From positions 1 to 30,002 of the forward strand of contig JAHHQV010000031.1 in NCBI GenBank assembly GCA_020026175.1: DNA of 30,002 bases. The letters run 5' to 3'. The notes beneath the pieces were generated by a model. That model had not been told where the DNA came from and ran no database searches. It saw only the letters and a program-made list of their open reading frames with translations. Below are positions 1 to 7,872 of the stretch, piece after piece. Every line of letters starts with the position of its first letter. The stretch's first letter is position 1. Both the position numbers and the translations under genes were made by a program. This DNA is from Phocaeicola sp. (GTDB taxonomy: Bacteria > Bacteroidota > Bacteroidia > Bacteroidales > Bacteroidaceae).

Positions 1-351
1 ACTCAGTACTTTAATTTATTTTTTTTGAAATGTGTTGCGGATTTAAGGTTTATAACCAAATTCGAACATTTCATTAAAATACAGAAAAACTGTGCGCAAA
101 ATGCAACAGTGAAATATCTGAAGAATTTAAAGAAAATCATCAAAACTGCATTGATAAAGAAGTGGATAACAGATGATCCGTTTGCAGAAATACACTTCAA
201 ACAGACCAAGTGTAACCGTGAATTCTTAAACGAAATGGAACTTCGCAAAATCATCAATAAAGATTTTGATATTCAACGATTACAAACCGTAAGGGACATT
301 TTCATCTTCTGTTGCTTCACCGGTTTGGCTTTCACAGACGTAAAGAAATAG
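1..351 (+). pseudogene. Tyrosine recombinase (phage-type integrase) remnant
   Basis: The reading frame is open from the first base of the window, so the 5' end lies outside it. The peptide resembles the SAM-like core-binding domain of Bacteroidetes tyrosine recombinases (NCAQNATVKYLKNLKKIIK, then a DPFAEI segment). It continues into the start of the catalytic domain (VRDIFIFCCFTGLAFTDVKK) and stops at a TAG at 349-351. Intact members continue for roughly 150 residues with the R...HxxR...Y catalytic set. None of that is visible in any plus-strand frame downstream. I read it as a decayed integrase, probably the scar of an integrative element to the left. It has no recombinase activity as it stands. 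The family assignment is confident; whether truncation came from deletion or point mutation is not clear. Confidence 0.8.
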
Positions 352-672
352 CTGATGTATGTAGTATTCAAAAGAATCTTTCCACCTACAGACTTGATAT
401 CTACACTGAAAATTCAGCTTATGCAAGAGCCTTAAAATACGGGTTATGGCCAATGTCTGACTTTGGTTGGCGTTATAACGTATTACTTCAAATTGCTTCG
501 TGGGGTAGGGGATGGTATACTTAAATGTTTATTGCAGACATTAATGTCACAAATATGTTCTATTAAACAAACACTATGCCTGTTGATATTGTTTGTTTTT
601 CCTAAAATGGCGGTAGATGTGTTTCTTTGAAAAAAGATGTTAATATGTTATCTGTATTTCGGGAAAAATATG
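352..672. other. Gene-poor stretch between integrase remnant and guaB promoter
   Basis: A 70-codon frame at 312-524 (+) overlaps the integrase remnant in another frame. Its product resembles no family I know and does not continue the integrase. I see no RNA gene and no convincing terminator. It may be the junction left when an integrated element was lost. Confidence 0.5.
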
Positions 673-680
673 TATATTTG
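673..680 (+). promoter_or_regulatory. guaB promoter, -7 element
   Basis: TATATTTG fits the Bacteroidetes -7 consensus TAnnTTTG and lies 33 nt before the guaB start. I do not see a clear TTG at the expected -33 distance, so only the -7 box is well supported. Confidence 0.6.
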
Positions 681-713
681 CACGCAATAATAATCAAAAA
701 AGCATAAAGCCCT

Positions 714-2189
714 ATGTCATTTATTGCAGATAAAGTAGTTATGGACGGGTTGACATACGATGATGTATTGTTGATTCCTTCCTATTCAGAAGTTCTTCCT
801 AAAACAGTCGATCTCTCGACTAAGTTTTCACGTAACATTGAGTTGAAAATACCTTTTGTGACTGCCGCAATGGATACAGTTACAGAATCGCAGATGGCTA
901 TTGCCATTGCTCGTGAGGGCGGTATAGGCGTCATTCATAAGAATATGTCTATTGCCGAACAGGCTCGCCATGTAGCAGCTGTAAAGCGTGCTGAAAACGG
1001 TATGATTTCAAACCCTGTAACTATAGATAGTAATGCTAAGGTTAAGGATGCTTTGAATATTATGGCTGAGTATAAAATCGGTGGTATTCCTGTTGTTGAT
1101 GCAGACAATAATCTTGTAGGTATTGTTACTAATCGTGATTTGCGTTTTGAAAAGGATATGGAAAAACATATCAAGGATGTGATGACATCTGAAAATATCA
1201 TTACTACGAGTCAAGCTACTGATATGGAAACTGCTGCTCAAATTCTTCAGGAAAATAAGATAGAAAAACTTCCTGTAGTAGATGAAAACGGAAAACTTAT
1301 TGGTCTTATAACTTATAAGGATATAACAAAAGCTAAAGATAAACCTATGGCATGTAAGGATGCTCAAGGACGTTTGCGTGTAGCAGCAGGTGTTGGTGTA
1401 ACTGTGGATACTCTTGAACGTATGGAAGCCTTGGTCAATGCTGGAGCTGATGCTATAGTTATTGATACAGCTCACGGACATTCAAAATATGTAATAGAAA
1501 AACTGAAAGAGGCTAAACAACGTTTCCCGCAAGTGGATATAGTTGTAGGTAATGTTGCTACAGGTGAAGCTGCCAAAGCTCTTGTTGAGGCTGGCGCAGA
1601 TGCAGTTAAGGTAGGTATCGGTCCTGGTTCTATCTGTACAACTCGTGTTGTAGCAGGTGTGGGAGTTCCTCAGCTTTCTGCTGTTTATGATGTGGCAAAA
1701 GCTCTTGAAGGTACTGGTGTTCCTTTGATTGCTGATGGTGGCTTGCGTTATTCGGGTGATGTTGTTAAGGCTCTTGCTGCAGGTGGATATAGCGTGATGA
1801 TCGGTTCTCTTGTTGCAGGAACAGAGGAGTCTCCAGGTGATACTATCATCTTCAACGGACGTAAATTTAAATCATATCGTGGTATGGGTTCTCTTGAAGC
1901 TATGGAAAATGGTTCTAAAGACCGTTATTTCCAGGGTGGCACTACGGATGTGAAGAAACTTGTTCCTGAAGGTATTGCGGCCCGGGTTCCTTATAAAGGT
2001 ACTTTGTATGAAGTAATATATCAGCTAACAGGCGGTTTGCGTGCAGGTATGGGTTATTGTGGTGCACATAATATCGTTGAACTTCATAACGCTAAATTTA
2101 CTCGTATTACTAATGCTGGTGTATTAGAGAGTCATCCTCATGATGTAGCTATAACAAGTGAGGCTCCTAACTATAGCCGTCCTCAGTAA
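714..2189 (+). CDS. guaB: IMP dehydrogenase
   Basis: Inosine 5'-monophosphate dehydrogenase oxidises IMP to XMP with NAD+, the committed step of GTP synthesis, in the cytoplasm. The 491-residue length is normal for the family. The N-terminal barrel begins with the GLTYDDVLLIPSYSEVLP signature. Two CBS domains (about residues 97-205) interrupt the barrel. The active-site loop GPGSICTTR spans 303-311 with catalytic Cys308. The flap carries YRGMGSLEAM and an SKDRYFQ segment, and the C terminus (HNAKFTRITNAGVLESHPHD) is typical. It sits alone between its own promoter and a hairpin terminator, so it is probably monocistronic. The start is the first ATG after the promoter and begins the conserved N terminus. 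Confidence 0.97.
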   Translation: MSFIADKVVMDGLTYDDVLLIPSYSEVLPKTVDLSTKFSRNIELKIPFVTAAMDTVTESQMAIAIAREGGIGVIHKNMSIAEQARHVAAVKRAENGMISNPVTIDSNAKVKDALNIMAEYKIGGIPVVDADNNLVGIVTNRDLRFEKDMEKHIKDVMTSENIITTSQATDMETAAQILQENKIEKLPVVDENGKLIGLITYKDITKAKDKPMACKDAQGRLRVAAGVGVTVDTLERMEALVNAGADAIVIDTAHGHSKYVIEKLKEAKQRFPQVDIVVGNVATGEAAKALVEAGADAVKVGIGPGSICTTRVVAGVGVPQLSAVYDVAKALEGTGVPLIADGGLRYSGDVVKALAAGGYSVMIGSLVAGTEESPGDTIIFNGRKFKSYRGMGSLEAMENGSKDRYFQGGTTDVKKLVPEGIAARVPYKGTLYEVIYQLTGGLRAGMGYCGAHNIVELHNAKFTRITNAGVLESHPHDVAITSEAPNYSRPQ

Positions 2190-2210
2190 TATTGTGTAGT
2201 AGATAATTAT

Positions 2211-2262
2211 AGCATGGGTCATGTGTATAGAGTAAATAATATATATGATTCATGCTTTTTTG
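2211..2262 (+). terminator. Terminator after guaB
   Basis: AGCATGGGTCA (2211-2221) pairs with TGATTCATGCT (2246-2256), with two G-U pairs. The stem can extend inward through the AT-rich loop, and a T run follows directly. The next gene starts only 16 nt later, so some readthrough may feed the downstream operon. Confidence 0.7.
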
Positions 2263-2277
2263 ATTTCTATATATTAG

Positions 2278-3498
2278 ATGTATAAAATAATTTCTTTAAT
2301 ACTTCTTTTGTTTTCCTGTGTTGTAGACCTTATGTCGAAGGACGCTGTATTGCTCACTATTGATGGTGAGGATGTGTATTTGTCGGAGTTTGTTTATTCG
2401 TATAAGAGGGCTGATGCATTAAAACATTGTTCTGTTGATGATTATTTCCATTATTTCCTGAGGTGTAAGATGAAAGTGGCAGACGCAAGAAGAAGAGGAT
2501 TGTCTGCCGATGGTTCTTTTGTTAGTAGAGTTAATGCATTGAAAAACATTGTTGTTTCTGAAAAAAGAAGTGATACTTTTGGCAGTTTCTGTCTGGAGGT
2601 TGTGAAACTGGAAGTGTATACTTATAGGTTGCCTCAAAGAAAAAGTAGAGATCGTGTAAATGTATCAAAGGCGGTGATGAATGATATTTATCATAAAGTA
2701 TTGTCGGGGATGACTTTTGATGAAATTGTTTTGCAGAACAATGACTCAAATTTGCTTTGTGAAAACTATAATGACAGATGGATAGAACGTGACTTTTTGC
2801 TTGATGAACTTAATTCTGAAATAGAAAGACTTAGGGTAGGGGAAAATTCCAGTGTCATTTATTCTCCTGAGGGTATGCATGTGATAGTGTTGCGAGGAAA
2901 GGGAAGCTATAGGAATGTAGGTGTAGATGCCTGTGAAGGAATGTTTGTGAAACAATTGGAAGAATCACTTCTATTGAAAGAGTGGGATAGGAATGTTTCT
3001 CTTCCTTATATGAATTTTACGGAAAGTGATTTGAAAATGAGTTTCAAACATAACAAGAAAAGCTACAGATGGGAATATCCTCACTATAGAGGAATGGTTA
3101 TTCACTGCAATAGCAAGAAATTGATTTCAAAACTCAGAAAGAAGTTGAAAAGACAACCTTTGCATAAATGGTCTGAAATAGTGAGAGAATATTGTAAAGA
3201 TAAAAATGAAAAGGCTGTATTTGATATAGGGCTTTTTATGATAGGCAGTAACAGGTATGTCGACAAATTGGTCTTCAAATGTGGTGATTTTGAAAAGGAT
3301 GATGATTATAGATATATTTCTGTAATAGGAAAGCTTCTTGATTATGAACCTGATGATTACATGGATGTTTACGATGAAGTGAAAAAAGATTACTTAAGTA
3401 AGGCTGAAGATAAGTTTTTCTGTGATTTGGAAAGGATATTGATGGTGGAAAAGCATCTGGACGTTTTAAAAACCGTTAATTGTAGTGCTAGTAATTAA
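2278..3498 (+). CDS. Exported PpiC/SurA-like protein, divergent parvulin
   Basis: Likely a periplasmic chaperone of the parvulin/SurA group, first of three such genes in a row. A hydrophobic signal segment covers about residues 3-18; LFSC at 11-14 could be a weak lipobox. An N-terminal SurA-like helical part follows (VDDYFHYFLRCKMKVADARRRG, abbreviated here to its YFLRCKMKVADARRRG core). A parvulin-like stretch spans about 111-208, with a GMTFDEIV helix and an ending SPEGMHVIVLRGKG. The usual opening His-Ile-Leu strand is replaced by LEVYTYRLP, and the GGxLG turn is not recognisable, so isomerase activity is doubtful. The C-terminal 200 residues are charged and I recognise no domain there. 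At 406 residues it is shorter than many Bacteroidales homologues. The family call is reasonable; catalytic function is unproven. Confidence 0.65.
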   Translation: MYKIISLILLLFSCVVDLMSKDAVLLTIDGEDVYLSEFVYSYKRADALKHCSVDDYFHYFLRCKMKVADARRRGLSADGSFVSRVNALKNIVVSEKRSDTFGSFCLEVVKLEVYTYRLPQRKSRDRVNVSKAVMNDIYHKVLSGMTFDEIVLQNNDSNLLCENYNDRWIERDFLLDELNSEIERLRVGENSSVIYSPEGMHVIVLRGKGSYRNVGVDACEGMFVKQLEESLLLKEWDRNVSLPYMNFTESDLKMSFKHNKKSYRWEYPHYRGMVIHCNSKKLISKLRKKLKRQPLHKWSEIVREYCKDKNEKAVFDIGLFMIGSNRYVDKLVFKCGDFEKDDDYRYISVIGKLLDYEPDDYMDVYDEVKKDYLSKAEDKFFCDLERILMVEKHLDVLKTVNCSASN

Positions 3499-3536
3499 TT
3501 TAAGCAGTATCTTCGTTCGGTGATTATTAATATATA

Positions 3537-4394
3537 ATGTGTTATAGATATATTTTAAGTTTGATTGTATCTGTTCCGCTTATTATTGCGGGTTGTACAG
3601 ATGTGATAGAGCATAGAGGAAAGACTCCTTTAGTTCAGATAGGAAAGAAATTTCTTTATCAGGAGGATTTGTTCCCTGCTATACCTTCTGGTGTATCGGC
3701 AGAAGACAGTACGGAAATAGCCAGAAAGCTAATAAGGAATTGGGTAGATGATGTGCTTCTTCTGGATAAAGCTGAAGGTAATATACCTGATAATGATAGA
3801 ATAGACAAACTGGTAGCTTCGTATAGGAATAATCTTATAGTGCATACTTATTTGGAACAAATCATAAATCAGGAAGTAGGTGAAAATATATCCGACAGTG
3901 AAGTGGAGGAGTATTATAATAAAAACAAGAATGGCTTTCTTGCTGATAAACCATATGTAAAGGGATTGTATTTGAAAGTGCCTTTAAATGCAAATGGTAT
4001 ATCGAAAGTGAGAAAATGGTATAAGCAGAATTCTGATGTTGCACTAGACAACATTGAAAAATATAGTTTGAAGAATGCTGTGGATTATATGTATTTTTAT
4101 GATACATGGAAATCTTTGGATGAACTGTTTATGAAGTGTCCGTTAAGTAAGGACTCTGAAAAGGATGCTCTTCTGAAGGATAGAAGTGTTGAGGTAAAGG
4201 ATACGGCTTTCTATTATTTTATCTATTTGGATAAGGTAGTGAAAAAAGGCGAAATATTGCCTCTTGAATATGCAAGTGGAGAAATAAAGGAAATGCTTAT
4301 AAATACTAAGAGGGTGGATTTTATATCTCGTATGAAAGATGATTTATATAATAGTGCAATAGATAATAACGAAATAAAATATTTAAATAGATAA
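3537..4394 (+). CDS. SurA-like N-terminal-domain lipoprotein
   Basis: A 285-residue predicted lipoprotein: the signal ends in a lipobox PLIIAGC with Cys20 as the likely acylated residue. The body reads like the SurA/PpiD N-terminal chaperone region: a short beta entry (VQIGKKFLYQEDLFPAIP), then helices with the ISDSEVEEYYNKNKNGF motif that usually precedes the first parvulin domain. No parvulin core with HIL, GGxLG or a terminal GxHI motif is visible after it, so it probably binds clients without isomerase activity. It sits 38 nt after one PPIase-like gene and 1 nt before the two-parvulin SurA gene, which suggests coordinated translation and a joint role in outer-membrane protein folding. That role is inferred from context. 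Confidence 0.65.
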   Translation: MCYRYILSLIVSVPLIIAGCTDVIEHRGKTPLVQIGKKFLYQEDLFPAIPSGVSAEDSTEIARKLIRNWVDDVLLLDKAEGNIPDNDRIDKLVASYRNNLIVHTYLEQIINQEVGENISDSEVEEYYNKNKNGFLADKPYVKGLYLKVPLNANGISKVRKWYKQNSDVALDNIEKYSLKNAVDYMYFYDTWKSLDELFMKCPLSKDSEKDALLKDRSVEVKDTAFYYFIYLDKVVKKGEILPLEYASGEIKEMLINTKRVDFISRMKDDLYNSAIDNNEIKYLNR

Positions 4395-4395
4395 A

Positions 4396-5766
4396 ATGAA
4401 CAGATATAGTCTTATAAAATTGTGCGTTTGTATATTGTTTGCTTTTGTTGGAGCTAATGTCAATGCACAGGATAATGTAATCGATGAAGTGGTATGGGTA
4501 GTAGGTGATGAAGCTATCTTGAAATCCGATGTGGAAAATGAGCGATTGAACGCAATGTACGAAGATAGACGTTTTGACGGAGATCCGTATTGTGTGATTC
4601 CAGAAGAACTGGCGGTCCAAAAATTGTTTTTGCACCAGGCGGAAATAGATAGTGTTGTGGTATCAGATCAAGAAGTAATACAAGAGGTAGAGAGGCAGAC
4701 AGCATGGCTTATGGAAAGAATAGGCTCGAAAGAAAAGATGGAGGAGTATTATAATAAGACTTCAACTCAGATTCGTGAGATGCTTCGCGAGAATATCAGA
4801 AATGGGCTTATTGTGCAGCAGATGCAGAGAAAACTTGTGGGAGATATAAAACTTACACCTGCAGAAGTGAGAAATTATTTTAAGGACCTGCCTTCAGATA
4901 GTATTCCTAGTATTCCTACTCAGGTTGAGGTACAGATTATAACGCGTGAACCAAAGGTTAAGGAAGAGGAGATAGACAGAATTAAAAAGACTTTGCGTGA
5001 TTTTACAGACAGAATATATAAGGGTGAGTCTTTCTCTATGCTTGCCAGATTCTATTCGGAAGACCCTGGATCTGCCAGAAGAGGTGGTGAATATGGATTT
5101 ATGGGACGCGGACAGCTTACTCCTGAATTTGCAAATGTAGTATTCAATTTGACTGATCCTAAGAAAGTATCTAAAGTATTCGAAACAGAATATGGTTATC
5201 ATATAGCTCAGCTTATAGAAAAAAGAGGTGACCGTGTGAGCTATCGTCATATCTTGATGAAACCTAAGGTGGATGAAGAAGAAATCAATACTGCATTGAA
5301 TAAACTTGATACATTGGCTAACGATATTAGAAAAGGTAAAGTGACATTTGATGAGGCTGCCACATGGATTTCGCAGGATAAGGATACAAGAAACAATCAT
5401 GGACTTCTGGCCAATTCGGAGACTGGTACATCAAGGTTTGAAATGCAGCATCTTGCAGGACTTGTTTCCCAAGAACTTGCCAAAGTTGTGGAAGGTATGC
5501 AGATAGGTGAAGTGTCAAAACCGTTTACCATGATAAATAGTAGGGGTAAAGAGGTTTGTGCCATAGTGAAACTGAAGAATAGAATTGACGCTCATAAGGC
5601 AACCATAACAGAGGACTATCAGAGGCTGAAAGAAATGGTAACAGCCAAGAAAAGTGAAGAAAAAATTCAGAAATGGATTTTAGAAAAGCAGAAAAATACT
5701 TATGTACGCATTAATCCAAATTGGGCTAAATGCGATTTCAAATATCCAGGATGGATAAAAAAATGA
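4396..5766 (+). CDS. SurA-like periplasmic peptidyl-prolyl isomerase, two parvulin domains
   Basis: A folding chaperone and prolyl isomerase for outer-membrane proteins in the periplasm. The signal peptide ends near NVNAQ (residue 25). The SurA N-terminal domain follows, with VDEVVWVVGDEAILKSDV type sequence and a long helical arm. Parvulin domain 1 spans about 175-277, with SEDPGSARRGGEYGFMGRG and EYGYHIAQLIEKRGD. Parvulin domain 2 spans about 282-395 and opens with SYRHILMKP; it has a less canonical centre and ends VCAIVKLKNR. Domain 1 carries the better-preserved core motifs. The start codon lies 1 nt after the stop of the upstream lipoprotein gene. The surA name is by analogy only. Confidence 0.88.
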   Translation: MNRYSLIKLCVCILFAFVGANVNAQDNVIDEVVWVVGDEAILKSDVENERLNAMYEDRRFDGDPYCVIPEELAVQKLFLHQAEIDSVVVSDQEVIQEVERQTAWLMERIGSKEKMEEYYNKTSTQIREMLRENIRNGLIVQQMQRKLVGDIKLTPAEVRNYFKDLPSDSIPSIPTQVEVQIITREPKVKEEEIDRIKKTLRDFTDRIYKGESFSMLARFYSEDPGSARRGGEYGFMGRGQLTPEFANVVFNLTDPKKVSKVFETEYGYHIAQLIEKRGDRVSYRHILMKPKVDEEEINTALNKLDTLANDIRKGKVTFDEAATWISQDKDTRNNHGLLANSETGTSRFEMQHLAGLVSQELAKVVEGMQIGEVSKPFTMINSRGKEVCAIVKLKNRIDAHKATITEDYQRLKEMVTAKKSEEKIQKWILEKQKNTYVRINPNWAKCDFKYPGWIKK

Positions 5767-5795
5767 TAAATCTTACCTCTATATAGAAATAGAAG

Positions 5796-7466
5796 ATGTT
5801 CAATAATAGAAAAAACATAAACTTCTTAGGCGGGCAGAGAATACTTTTTCTTGGTGTTCTCTGCCTGTTGGGCTTTAGTTTGATGGGGCATGCCCAAAGA
5901 AATAAGACTGCTGTCAATCAGCCTAAACAGAAAAGTAAGGTGTACTTGATTAAGGCGGATAGATTGAAGAAGGATGCTTCGAATCCTGATGCGCAAATAG
6001 TTGTAGGCAATGTGGTATTCAGACATGACAGTGTATACATGTATTGTGATAGTGCTTGCTATTATGATAAGATCAACTCGTTTGAAGCTTTTAATAATGT
6101 ACGTATGGAACAAGGTGATACACTATTCTTATATGGCGACAGGCTGTATTATGACGGATTGTCACAAATAGCTCAGATGAGAATGAATGTGAAGATGGAG
6201 AACCGTACAACTACACTTCTTACCGATAGTTTGAACTATGACAGGATTTATAATCTTGGCTACTTCTTTGATGGCGGAACTATGATGGATGACCAGAATG
6301 TGCTTACTTCTGATTGGGGAGAGTATAGTCCTGGTACAAAGCAGTCTGTCTTTTATTATAATGTAAGCTTGGAAAATCCTCAGTTTACAATGCTTTCGGA
6401 TACTCTTAAGTATAATACAGCTAATAAAATAGCCAACATAGTTGGACCTTCTGATATATACAGCGGTGAAAGTCATATATATTCTGAAAAAGGATATTAT
6501 AATACTCAGACTGGTAAGGCTGATTTGTATGAACGCTCTGTATTGACAAATGATGGTAAACAACTGGTAAGTGATACGTTGTTCTACGATCGAAATTCAG
6601 GTGTAGGAGAGGCTTTCGGAAATATTGTAATGAATGATACTGTTCATAAAAATATGATGTTAGGTAATTATGGATGGTATAACGAAAAACTGAAAAATGC
6701 TTTTGTAACGCATAATGCTGTTGCTGTAGATTATTCGCAAGTGGATAGCTTGTTCCTTCATGCTGATACTTTAAGTCTGGATACTTACAATCTTGATACC
6801 GACTCGGTGTATCGCGAAGTAAAGGCCTACCATAAAGTAAGGTTTTACAGAACGGATGTGCAGGGAGTGGCAGACTCTTTGGTATTTTCTTCCAAAGACT
6901 CATGTCTGATAATGTATAAAGATCCTATATTATGGAATAAACAACAGCAATTGTTGGGCGAACAGATAAATATTTATATGAACGACAGTACTATAGATTG
7001 GGCTCATATTATAAATCAGACTCTTTCTGCCGAACAGATTCCTGTAGATACTACATTGTTCAATCAGATTTCTGGTAAGGAAATGAAGGCTTTCTTCGAG
7101 AAAGGGATGATGCATAAAGTGGAGATAGACGGTTCGGTAAGAGTCGTATACTATCCTATGGATTCAGACAGCCTTTTGATAGGGATGAATGTTTCGGAGA
7201 CTAGTAAACTGGAAATATATTTACAAAACCAGCAGTTGGAACGCATGGTTATGAGTCCAAAGTCGAATGGTACATTGTTCCCTATGTCGCAGATTCCTTT
7301 TGATAAGAGTCGTCTTGATAATTTCGTTTGGTTTGATTATATTCGTCCTTTGAATAAGAATGATATATTTATATGGAGAGGAAAGAGGACAGAGGATTTG
7401 TTGAAGAAAAACGTACGTAGTCCGATTGTACTTCCAAACCATAATTTATTTGACGATAATAAGTAA
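5796..7466 (+). CDS. OstA/LptA-like LPS-transport family protein
   Basis: A 556-residue exported protein with a signal peptide ending near GHAQ (residue 34). The mature part contains repeated beta-strand units of the OstA/LptA/LptC jellyroll type: VVGNVVFRHDSVYMYCDSA, FNNVRMEQGDTLFLYGDRLY, then VSDTLFYDRNSGVGEAFGNI. These alternate between short strands and D-x-L-x-Y/F-Y-D motifs. Proteins of this family bind lipid A and move LPS across the periplasm. Many Bacteroidetes have a large OstA-like protein of this size, longer than E. coli LptA. It sits 29 nt behind the SurA-like gene, fitting an envelope-biogenesis operon. The specific step it serves is inferred. Confidence 0.82.
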   Translation: MFNNRKNINFLGGQRILFLGVLCLLGFSLMGHAQRNKTAVNQPKQKSKVYLIKADRLKKDASNPDAQIVVGNVVFRHDSVYMYCDSACYYDKINSFEAFNNVRMEQGDTLFLYGDRLYYDGLSQIAQMRMNVKMENRTTTLLTDSLNYDRIYNLGYFFDGGTMMDDQNVLTSDWGEYSPGTKQSVFYYNVSLENPQFTMLSDTLKYNTANKIANIVGPSDIYSGESHIYSEKGYYNTQTGKADLYERSVLTNDGKQLVSDTLFYDRNSGVGEAFGNIVMNDTVHKNMMLGNYGWYNEKLKNAFVTHNAVAVDYSQVDSLFLHADTLSLDTYNLDTDSVYREVKAYHKVRFYRTDVQGVADSLVFSSKDSCLIMYKDPILWNKQQQLLGEQINIYMNDSTIDWAHIINQTLSAEQIPVDTTLFNQISGKEMKAFFEKGMMHKVEIDGSVRVVYYPMDSDSLLIGMNVSETSKLEIYLQNQQLERMVMSPKSNGTLFPMSQIPFDKSRLDNFVWFDYIRPLNKNDIFIWRGKRTEDLLKKNVRSPIVLPNHNLFDDNK

Positions 7467-7479
7467 ACAAGCAGTTATG

Positions 7480-7506
7480 TTTTGTATTATGAATTATAAT
7501 ACAAAA
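7480..7506. terminator. Perfect AT-rich hairpin between OstA-like and small membrane protein genes
   Basis: TTTTGTATTAT (7480-7490) and ATAATACAAAA (7496-7506) form an 11-bp perfect stem with a 5-nt loop. On the plus strand it is followed by A, not T, so it is a poor intrinsic terminator for the upstream genes. It may be an mRNA processing or 3'-end stabilising structure. Confidence 0.4.
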
Positions 7507-7554
7507 AAACAATAGCTTGATTAGTACATAATTTTTTAATAAAAACTTATAATT

Positions 7555-7851
7555 ATGGGAATGTTTTCAATGGGAAAACCTCGTTCTTTTCATCATGAAT
7601 ACATTTATGTTGATGAACGTAAGGAAAAATTACAGAAAATAGAAGAATCTGCAAAGCGTGATTTGGGAATGCTTCCTCCTAAGGAATTTTCTCCAGAGGA
7701 TATAAGAGGTAAATTTGTAGAAGGAACAACTTACTTGAAGCGCCGTAAAGAGAGTGGTAGAAAACCGCTGGCTTATGGTACGTTATTTATAGCAATAATT
7801 GTTTTGCTGTTTATATTGAATTATCTTGTCACAGGTGAGTTTTCGTTTTAA
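7555..7851 (+). CDS. Small single-span membrane protein, unknown function
   Basis: A 98-residue protein that I do not recognise by name. The N-terminal 70 residues are charged and probably cytoplasmic, with a predicted helical stretch (DERKEKLQKIEESAKRDLGM) and a basic segment YLKRRKESGRK. One transmembrane helix follows at about 74-92, so it is likely tail-anchored. It starts 88 nt after the OstA-like gene and ends 21 nt before mutL on the same strand, so it is probably in the operon. Spacing, a plausible hydrophobic anchor and conserved-looking composition support a real gene. No function is offered. Confidence 0.75.
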   Translation: MGMFSMGKPRSFHHEYIYVDERKEKLQKIEESAKRDLGMLPPKEFSPEDIRGKFVEGTTYLKRRKESGRKPLAYGTLFIAIIVLLFILNYLVTGEFSF

Positions 7852-7872
7852 TGTTTAATATTTTATAGCGAT

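Noticed and set aside
312..524. 70-codon plus-strand frame after the integrase remnant
   Set aside because: It overlaps the remnant in another frame, resembles no family, and does not restore the recombinase catalytic residues.
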